A DNA stretch of 64,000 nucleotides from an uncultured Thalassolituus sp. (lineage in GTDB: Bacteria > Pseudomonadota > Gammaproteobacteria > Pseudomonadales > Oceanobacteraceae), in the NCBI GenBank assembly GCA_913061435.1, contig CAJXUK010000010.1:1-64000 (forward strand), written 5' to 3'. A program made the translations under genes and the position numbers. Shown here one piece after another: positions 58,501-64,000 of the stretch; the stretch's first letter is position 1; each line of letters opens with the position of its first letter. The notes under the pieces were generated by a model that saw only the letters and a program-made list of their open reading frames with translations, made no database searches and was not told where the DNA came from.

Positions 58501-61499
58501 GTTAACCGTACACGATTATTTTTTGGATGCTGTATCAAAACATTGGTGGCAGAAATGTCTGGGCTGAACGCTAGCGGTGGCCAAACCCAATTTTTTTCAA
58601 TGTTTTTATCTGCAAACCACGCATCATTGATAATTGGTTGCTGTTGAATGTGTATTTGATTCTCTGGGTTGTTTGCCGCTGTAGCTTGAATAATGTCTAA
58701 GCCAGGAATTAACGTTTCGGTTTTGGCTATTTTTACATCCATATCTAAGCTGGCCAGCTCGACATCGGCATTGGCTTTTAAAACACGCACTTCTACGCGT
58801 CTATTTTTAGCTCGGCCTTCGGTTGTCCCGTTACTAACAAGGGGAGATGACTTACCTAAACCGTTGATCTTGATTTTTTCTATTGGTAAACCGATTTGCT
58901 CGGAAATATACTCAGCAACCGCAGACGCACGTGCTTCGGATAAAGCTTTATTGTCGGCATAAATATGCTGATTGCGTTTAGCGATGGGCACATTATCGGT
59001 GTGGCCACTTACAGCAATTTCTAAGTCTTTTAAACCTTCTAGGGTATTAATCACATCAGACAGGTTGTTTTTATCTTCTGCGGTTAAGACGTTTGATAAC
59101 GACTCAAACTTGGGATTTTTTAATGGGTCAGCTTTGCCATCTAAAGGAGGAACGAATAAATTTAAGCGGGTTTCTGCTAAGGGGGTGCTGTCTTTTAAAA
59201 TGGGGCCAATTTCATAGTGCAAAATTGCCCGTGCCGCCAAGGTTCCTTTTTCGGCATTGGCGGTAATAAAGGCGCTGAATTGTATTTCGTGTGACCACTC
59301 TGTGGGTTTATCACCAAGTTGAATAAATACAGTATTGTCACGGTATTCATAAGGATAGGGAGCGCCATCAAGGGTTAAGCTAGCAGCTTGCATAACCACC
59401 CCTTTTGGTAATCGAATCTCTTCGATAACGTTATTTAAAGCAACGCCAGAACCGCCCACGTTTGCGGTATATTGGACTTTTTTATCAACCAGTGAGTTAT
59501 TCTCGGCTAACCGCTCTGCTGGTGATAGCGGTACTAATTGATTGAATAGCGTCTGCAAAACATCGCCGTTTTCAGGTTTTTTCGGTTGTACATGAAAATC
59601 AGCTCGCCATAATGTTCCCGGCTGAACGTCGATAAATTGAGAGTAACTTTGCCCTGCATGAAAAAAGTCTTTATCACAGGCCACTGGTTCTAAATAAGCA
59701 GGCAGGGTGGTGGTATCTAGTTGAACGACGTGAGCGCCTGGTTTTAACCCTTCAAAATGCCAGCGGCCTTGTTCATCAGAAACGACATAACGGCCATCTT
59801 CCATTAAAATTCGGACACCCTCAAGGCCTTCAGCATCTAGATTGCCATCACAATCATCTAGTATGATGCGACCAAACACTTGTGCTTTGTCGCGCATTAA
59901 ATCATCGCGAATATCAACATCAGCACTGGCAATATTGGATTTTAAAATAGGGTGAGAAATTTCAACGACATTGGTTAATTTCCCTTTTGCAGTTGCAGAC
60001 ACTTGGCTGATATAGGTGACTTTAATAACTTGTAATGGTGTTAGTGTTGGAAAGTTCACGACAATTTGTTGGCCGTTTTCACTGATTTCAACGTCGCTAT
60101 AGGTTTCACCATTGACCTTTAGTGAACCTTTTACGAAACGCAAACCAACCGGTAAGGTATCAATTAATTTTAGATTGCTGATTGTTGCATCTATGTTGGT
60201 CATAGATATTTCGAAAGGCACAAAGTCTGCAATACCTACGGTTGCTTTAGGGGTACTTTTGTTTATCAAAATACGATCAAGCAGTGGGTCTAAGGGAATA
60301 TCGGCGTTTAATAACAGATTGCTGCTGGTTTGAGCAGTTCCTTTTGATAAAGGGGTTAAATTAAACGGTGCATTTGGCAATGTTTGTAGTACAAGATCAC
60401 TGCTTTTTGCAGGAAATTGATAGGCAAACGTATTATTAACCTCAATACGGTATTCACCATTGGGCACGTAAGGAAAACGATAGCTTCCTGTTGGAAAATC
60501 GTAGATTTTTCCGCTGCTGTCTTCAACCTTTGCCCCAGACTCTATGACCGATGGAAAAGCACTGATGCCATCATCACCAAAAATACGAGCGGGTAATCCC
60601 GTGGTGTTATCGATTAATCGAATAGTGACACCATCAACCAGTTCACCGGTAAAGGCGTTGAATACTTTGTTATAACGGTCAAATACGTTGGTGGTATTAA
60701 CGGTGTCTTGTTGATCTTGTTGATCTTGGTAGTTAACTGTTAACTCGCTGCTGGGTGCTAGATCTAGCAGGCAGTCTTGTAGAGTAGCTTGAGCAGATGA
60801 ACGGGTTTGGATAATGCCGACAAATTCACCGCTATCGGCTGTTGTTTCAAATAATACTAATGTTTCTGTATCACTTGGATTGGTTGCGATTAATTGTACC
60901 GTTACGCTATCAATTTGGTTGTTATTGATATTTTCATCTTGGTCAACAACACGCACAATTAATGGGTTTCCTGCTTTGAATATATCTGCATTGAGCGCCG
61001 GAACTAATGCTGGCAATGTCAAAGCTGAGCCATCAGCGTAAGTTAATGCGGTGGCACTACCGCTCACTGCTGAACTGCATTGAGATTGAGTTACTTGTAA
61101 GTCTTTGTTTTTATAAGAATCGTTGACTGGTCCCCAAACATCCAAAGTTGCTGGTGTACCTGGGGCTGGCGGAGCTTGGTTAGCAAAGCTATCAACAATA
61201 AAAGGTGCGTCACTTGATTGTGTGTATGCAACTCCGTTGTAGCGATAACTCACAGAAGCGTCACTGTTTAAAGTATCGCCTGGCTCTAAGGCAAAAACGG
61301 GTTGAGATAACAGTAGAGAAAATAATACGAATAAAACAACAAACACACTCATAAACTGTTGAGTCGCACACTGGCTCAACAGTTTATGAGTAAATTCGTT
61401 CTTATCAGAAAGGTTTGCATGAGAAAATGACGCGCACTCACGCATCTCAGAGCAAATGCTCTGTGATGCGCCAGGACGAGTTGAACTTAATGCATTCAT
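55527..61499 (-). CDS. Giant OmpA-domain/DUF11 outer-membrane beta-barrel protein
   Basis: The 1990-residue product combines several parts. A classic signal peptide (MSVFVVLFVLFSLLLSQPVF) starts at Met50. A DUF11-like domain lies near residues 400-520 and a carboxypeptidase-like/SdrD-B fold near 540-610 (VFGRIILDDCDGNLDAEGLE). An OmpA peptidoglycan-binding domain lies near 800-910 (AVSGHTDNVPIAKRNQH, ALSEARASAVAEYI, RAKNRRVEVRVL). Ig-like segments precede a long C-terminal region (about 1180-1990) of alternating aromatic strands typical of a barrel. The first ATG overlaps the upstream stop (TAATG), but the 49 extra residues before the signal peptide are odd; translation may start at 61352 instead. 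Probably links outer membrane, cell wall and the DUF11 proteins encoded upstream. Confidence 0.85.
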   Translation of the reverse strand: MNALSSTRPGASQSICSEMRECASFSHANLSDKNEFTHKLLSQCATQQFMSVFVVLFVLFSLLLSQPVFALEPGDTLNSDASVSYRYNGVAYTQSSDAPFIVDSFANQAPPAPGTPATLDVWGPVNDSYKNKDLQVTQSQCSSAVSGSATALTYADGSALTLPALVPALNADIFKAGNPLIVRVVDQDENINNNQIDSVTVQLIATNPSDTETLVLFETTADSGEFVGIIQTRSSAQATLQDCLLDLAPSSELTVNYQDQQDQQDTVNTTNVFDRYNKVFNAFTGELVDGVTIRLIDNTTGLPARIFGDDGISAFPSVIESGAKVEDSSGKIYDFPTGSYRFPYVPNGEYRIEVNNTFAYQFPAKSSDLVLQTLPNAPFNLTPLSKGTAQTSSNLLLNADIPLDPLLDRILINKSTPKATVGIADFVPFEISMTNIDATISNLKLIDTLPVGLRFVKGSLKVNGETYSDVEISENGQQIVVNFPTLTPLQVIKVTYISQVSATAKGKLTNVVEISHPILKSNIASADVDIRDDLMRDKAQVFGRIILDDCDGNLDAEGLEGVRILMEDGRYVVSDEQGRWHFEGLKPGAHVVQLDTTTLPAYLEPVACDKDFFHAGQSYSQFIDVQPGTLWRADFHVQPKKPENGDVLQTLFNQLVPLSPAERLAENNSLVDKKVQYTANVGGSGVALNNVIEEIRLPKGVVMQAASLTLDGAPYPYEYRDNTVFIQLGDKPTEWSHEIQFSAFITANAEKGTLAARAILHYEIGPILKDSTPLAETRLNLFVPPLDGKADPLKNPKFESLSNVLTAEDKNNLSDVINTLEGLKDLEIAVSGHTDNVPIAKRNQHIYADNKALSEARASAVAEYISEQIGLPIEKIKINGLGKSSPLVSNGTTEGRAKNRRVEVRVLKANADVELASLDMDVKIAKTETLIPGLDIIQATAANNPENQIHIQQQPIINDAWFADKNIEKNWVWPPLAFSPDISATNVLIQHPKNNRVRLTLNGVAVHSIYFEGIKRAKNKAVSVSEWRGINIEEGENNFVAEILDRNDQVIDYLAQSIYFSGAPTHVELLPEMSTLIADGIQTPIIAVRLKDKNGYPVRKNTQGEIQISEPFELLQRSEYDINPLSDTNKLSYRVEGDGIAFIRLQPTTQTGELTVKFDHGNGLTDEIRPWLIPAARDWILVGLGDLTLGAHSTSNNAKQNSNGTVDDNIFHQGRLAFYTKGQIPGDYLITAAYDSNKEKTTPFAALVQPGEYYTLYADASQQGQDASSGDKLYIKIEKKRFYAMYGDISTGLDKTKLAKYVRNLTGVQTVFQNDLVELSAFASEADSNFVRDEIAANGTSGLYKLSNKNIVLNSENIRIETRDRLNNQRVLNSKTLKRFLDYSLNSTDGSLYFKSPIATTDNDFNPIYIVADYETENAQGGHLIGGRSGIKLLNDTLTAGVTVIDENKGNQNNQLNAVDATLKLGNVTLTAEVAQTRPAAAKSNTINNASNNINNGSATNTEKASAKRIEAKLRTATSEVTAYSQRIEQEFGLNQQNQVELGKQTSGINATVYLNKRDQLELKGLYQTDINSGYDKQFGAATLTRKISQNSTIKAGVQSNTQETENGLDFVEELVVGASTPMFSKDFSVNVTATTDITERSEENDRLKLGSEYRWNDTLTSFANYERSFNTNNLERTAIGLRTQPWQGGQVEQSMVQEKQNDGYRLFTESGLSHDWKVDKHWLVSFGFNQSKNLEQASPAEETASEDFHAISTGWSYRSKQWQWTNRIERRIAASSQVHSVQTSLYHPLNRHTAIGGSLSVYKQANQPGFEQNTNAIIDFAIRPYQQPFAVLLQTRLIEDLLSLDYSNPTDKSRRIINNAHLNWMFKRGHQLSTQYGFKRVLEQYSRQDLASTVHYIAGEWRHQLNQTWDIGAHGRELISTGSQQQNSYGLSIGARPVKNLWASIGYNFEGFIDNDFSAANYTAQGVYLKLRFKADQDTLASLRQAFNW
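61347..61391 (-). promoter_or_regulatory. Perfect 17-bp hairpin covering a likely start codon of the giant gene
   Basis: ACTCATAAACTGTTGAG (61347-61363) pairs without mismatch with 61375-61391 across an 11-base loop. In the minus-strand RNA the ATG of Met50, where the signal peptide begins, lies in the 3' arm. The RNA after it is U-rich (GTGTGTTTGTTGTTTTATT), so attenuation is also possible. Confidence 0.7.
61441..61470 (-). promoter_or_regulatory. Second hairpin near the 5' end of the giant gene
   Basis: The arms CGCATC-T-CAGAGCA and TGCTCTG-T-GATGCG form a 30-base near-perfect palindrome with one T-T mismatch and an AA loop. It lies 50 bases before the 17-bp hairpin in the transcript, within the doubtful N-terminal extension. 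Confidence 0.65.
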
Positions 61500-62557
61500 T
61501 AAGGAAGCGTTACTTCAAACGTTGTAACAACCGTACCGTTATCGGAACCATTTTTGGCCGTAGCGGTAACATTTGGAAAGGTTAGAGTAACAACATTGTT
61601 GCTGGTATCGGTGAGTGCTATAACATTAGATAGACTTACCGCTGCTGCACCGTTTATTGATTGCATATAGCTATTAGTATTGATATCACTTTCTGAAAAT
61701 ATGCTCGGCATGGTGTCAGAAAGGGTTAATGCGGCGTCTTTTGAGCCACTGTTGGTGACCGTAATGGTGTACTTTAAAATAGCACCAGGAATCGCTTTAG
61801 GCTGATAACCCGCCGGTGGATTTGCGCTTAGACTGATAGGATCGCTTACAACTTCTACTGTTTTAGCTAGGGCAATGTTAGCTCCTACATAGGTGTAGGT
61901 AATGGTTTGCGATTGTGTAGTAATAAAGTTGCCATCAGCATCGGTTTCAGCAACCGTTTGAGCTATGTCTTTATTCCAAGCTTCTGTTGCAGGGGTGGGT
62001 ACAATGGGATCGCCAACGGTGCCAAAGCTCGCATCGTTTTCAATTGCAGAGGCATTAAATACGATTTCTTGAGTGGTTCCATCGACTCCTTGTTGTGGAG
62101 TGTAAACGGCTAAGAAGTTTTCAATATGGCCATCAAAATTAGCGCTACCATCGTTTTGCAACAACGAAATCTTCCCCGTGATTTTGTTACCGTCTGTTTC
62201 TTCGTTAGCGTCTAAGATGCCATCTCCGTTTAAATCAACGTAGTAAACAACATCAGTTAAGTTGGCTAATGTGTAATCAATCGGTGCATTACTGTTGTTG
62301 GTTAAGGTAAATCCAACAGTGGTTTTTTCACCAACGGGGGCATTGCTTGCGGTGGTGTTTGGCGTTAGGTTGAATTTAACCAAGCGATCGACTTTAAAAT
62401 CAGCCGTAGCAGGAGTGGCCGTCACAGTTGCGCCACCGGCTACCGAATAATTTAATTGTGCGGTGTTGGTAATCAGTTGGTTATAGGGTGTTTCTGCCAT
62501 GGCAGAAGCGCTGGCAACCGATGCGGTTATGGCCAAGGCTATTAGTTTAAATCTCAT
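61499..62557 (-). CDS. DUF11-type secreted surface protein
   Basis: The 352-residue product has a signal peptide (FKLIALAITASVASASAMAE) and opens with TPYNQLITNTAQLNYSVAGG, the form seen in bacterial DUF11/isopeptide-like surface proteins. Near residues 235-300 is a DUF11 domain (NIALAKTVEVVSDPISLSAN, PGAILKYTITVTNSGSKDAA, LTLSDTMPSI). An EF-hand-like calcium loop is possible at YYVDLNGDGILDANEE. No cysteines and no membrane anchor are seen, so it is probably periplasmic or exported to the surface. It ends in a TAATG overlap with the giant barrel gene, so the products should be made together. Confidence 0.82.
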   Translation of the reverse strand: MRFKLIALAITASVASASAMAETPYNQLITNTAQLNYSVAGGATVTATPATADFKVDRLVKFNLTPNTTASNAPVGEKTTVGFTLTNNSNAPIDYTLANLTDVVYYVDLNGDGILDANEETDGNKITGKISLLQNDGSANFDGHIENFLAVYTPQQGVDGTTQEIVFNASAIENDASFGTVGDPIVPTPATEAWNKDIAQTVAETDADGNFITTQSQTITYTYVGANIALAKTVEVVSDPISLSANPPAGYQPKAIPGAILKYTITVTNSGSKDAALTLSDTMPSIFSESDINTNSYMQSINGAAAVSLSNVIALTDTSNNVVTLTFPNVTATAKNGSDNGTVVTTFEVTLP

Positions 62558-62583
62558 ATTTTATTTCTCACTTTTCAAATTTT

Positions 62584-63054
62584 TTATTGGATTTTGACAA
62601 TGTATTGCACAGTTACGGCATCGCCTGCCGCTAAGGGCTGCTTTAGTGTCCAGCGCAGCTGACTGTAATCAGACGCTTCTGCTAAAACACGCTCACCTTC
62701 TTTTTCAATAAAAAGCGCACTTGCCTGTGCAAAGGTTTTTCCGTTATCGGTAGAAAATTCAATCAGCGTATTTAGGCCTTTTGCAGAACCAGCTTGATAC
62801 ACGGTATTTTCTGGAATTGGGTTTGCTATCACGATATTCTCAGCGGCTTCTGAACCTTGGTTAGTAACTTCAATTTGATAACCAACGCGTTCACCCGGCA
62901 GCAATTTATCCGGTTGCTGCCATTTGTCTTGTGAACTGCCATCTGAATTAGTAACCGTGATTACTTCAAAAACAGTATTGGTTAATGTGACTTCTGCACT
63001 CGCCAATACACTAAAAAATGAGAGGCTGAAGGCAAAGGTGATTTTTTTAAACAT
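62584..63054 (-). CDS. Small single-domain DUF11-type exported protein
   Basis: The 156-residue product has a signal peptide (KITFAFSLSFFSVLASA) and one DUF11-like domain: VTLTNTVFEVITVTNSDG, LLPGERVGYQIEVTNQGSEA, AENIVIANPIPENTVYQAGS. The end is QPLAAGDAVTVQYIVKIQ. It lies 26 bases upstream of the 352-residue protein gene and 24 bases after the partial gene, in the same operon. It lacks cysteines. A role as a small subunit or chaperone-like partner is possible, but nothing in the sequence proves it. Confidence 0.8.
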   Translation of the reverse strand: MFKKITFAFSLSFFSVLASAEVTLTNTVFEVITVTNSDGSSQDKWQQPDKLLPGERVGYQIEVTNQGSEAAENIVIANPIPENTVYQAGSAKGLNTLIEFSTDNGKTFAQASALFIEKEGERVLAEASDYSQLRWTLKQPLAAGDAVTVQYIVKIQ

Positions 63055-63078
63055 TTAATACTCCTTATCTAATTAGGG

Positions 63079-64000
63079 TTAGTTGTTTATAACTGCGTCT
63101 AATAAAATGGCGTATTCACCTGGCGCTACATCACCCAGCGCTACTTTCACTGATGTTACGGTTCCGGTATTAGGAATTGTTTCGGCGTTATCACCATCGC
63201 TATTGGTATCGGTTAATGCAGTAAAGTTAGAATACGTTGCCGGTGTTTTGGCTGGTAGGGCAGGTGCAATGTAAGTAGGAGTATTAATCACACTACCAAT
63301 TGCTTTCTGCAGGCGTAAACTTTCTGCAACGTAGGTCATGTTGTTCGGGATAATATCGCTGATGCTTAGTGCTGTTGCTGAATCATTTTCAACCGTTACT
63401 TTAATGAAGTAAGTCACCATGGCACCGGGAATTTTTTGATCAGTAATTGTATTGCTGTCGTTCAGTTGTGCACTTGAGCCTAAAATGGACTTATTGATAA
63501 GCACTTCTAATGATTGACTCGGATCAAACGTAGTAACTTTGAGTTCTGTACTGGCGTCATCGCGACCTTGGTCTATAGCAATAATTGCATTGGTTGAATC
63601 TGTTCCTGCACCGGTAATAACCGTTCCAAACGGAGACTCGCTGGCTTTAATTCCGTTTGCTTCTGTTTGTGAAATAACGGTTAAATCAAGATCGGTTAAG
63701 CTATTTAATACCGAACCATTAGGCACATCGGTAACGATATAAACCGTGATAGAAGCATCTTTTAAGATAGTAATGTTGTCGCCAGTGTAGAGCGTTTCAT
63801 TAATATTATTAGGATCAAAACTTCCATCTGATGATGCATTATCAACGTAATAAATTGTTAAATCGTTGTTGTTTAATGGCAATTCGTTAGTGGTACCAAT
63901 GGTGCCCAATAGTTTGAATTCTTCAGTGCCGTTACCGGTGTTTGTCACTGTGTAGGTCACGGCAACGTTGTCATCACCATTGGTAATATTGTTGCTGGCG
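63079..64000 (-). CDS. DUF11-type surface protein, 5'-truncated by the window edge
   Basis: The frame is open to the end of the window, and the residues before the GTG at 63960 (NNITNGDDNVA) read on without a stop. The start is therefore outside. The visible 306 residues have one domain opening with TYTVTNTGNGTEEFKLLGTI and a possible calcium loop (YYVDNASSDGSFDPNN), then a DUF11 domain (LINKSILGSSAQLNDSNTIT, PGAMVTYFIKVTVENDSATA, LSISDIIPNNMTYVAESLRL). The last domain closely parallels that of the 352-residue protein downstream, which suggests duplication. First visible gene of the surface operon. Confidence 0.8.
   Translation of the reverse strand, partial: ASNNITNGDDNVAVTYTVTNTGNGTEEFKLLGTIGTTNELPLNNNDLTIYYVDNASSDGSFDPNNINETLYTGDNITILKDASITVYIVTDVPNGSVLNSLTDLDLTVISQTEANGIKASESPFGTVITGAGTDSTNAIIAIDQGRDDASTELKVTTFDPSQSLEVLINKSILGSSAQLNDSNTITDQKIPGAMVTYFIKVTVENDSATALSISDIIPNNMTYVAESLRLQKAIGSVINTPTYIAPALPAKTPATYSNFTALTDTNSDGDNAETIPNTGTVTSVKVALGDVAPGEYAILLDAVINN

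Noticed and set aside
61353-61499. Extended signal peptide region of the autotransporter type in the giant protein
   Set aside because: The N-terminal 49 residues lack the conserved pattern of such regions and coincide with two hairpins, so untranslated leader is a simpler explanation.

Overview
This 64 kb window is chromosomal DNA from a Gram-negative, moderately AT-rich bacterium, most likely a marine gammaproteobacterium of the Oceanospirillales type. That placement is inferred from RecC, RecB, RecD, DusC, CysK, YihG, Bax, HemN and Ccm proteins that closely follow their E. coli or Pseudomonas relatives, from a flagellar FliK/FhlB-like pair beside a complete ccm operon, and from many outer-membrane proteins. 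I saw no tRNA, rRNA, CRISPR array, transposase, prophage or IS element.

Layout. 1-3.0 kb: three tandem genes for exported proteins that share a motif just after the signal peptide. 3.3-3.9 kb: an LRR lipoprotein. 4.1-13.7 kb: recC-recB-recD, then a palindromic intergenic element. 13.9-24.6 kb: a saccharopine-dehydrogenase-like reductase, dusC, a pitrilysin-like M16 protease (its E. coli counterpart lies between recC and recB), a HTH/pseudo-receiver regulator, an acyltransferase and several unknowns. 24-29 kb: a TetR-RND efflux locus. 29-33 kb: a TPR lipoprotein, a membrane-tethered response regulator, and fieF overlapping a barrel-like gene. 33-44 kb: cysK, a diguanylate cyclase, a YihG-type acyltransferase, ackA-pta, bax with a PilZ-like gene, a DUF4442 protein and hemN. 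44-47 kb: a TetR regulator and the FhlB-like/FliK-like pair. 47.2-54.3 kb: ccmABCDEFGHI for cytochrome c maturation. 54.4-64 kb: a DUF2804 protein and a minus-strand operon of DUF11-type surface proteins ending in a 1990-residue OmpA/beta-barrel protein; its first gene runs off the window.

How the parts relate. RecBCD repairs double-strand breaks. AckA-Pta, HemN and the Ccm system suggest a respiratory organism with overflow or low-oxygen metabolism, and possible FNR/Anr-like sites lie near hemN and ackA. A diguanylate cyclase and a PilZ-like gene fused by overlap to a Bax-type muramidase hint at c-di-GMP links to the cell wall. The least explained material is at the two ends: the three-gene exported family at the left, and the DUF11/OmpA surface operon at the right, where a 17-bp perfect hairpin covers a likely start codon. 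I regard the latter as the best candidate for an undescribed system.
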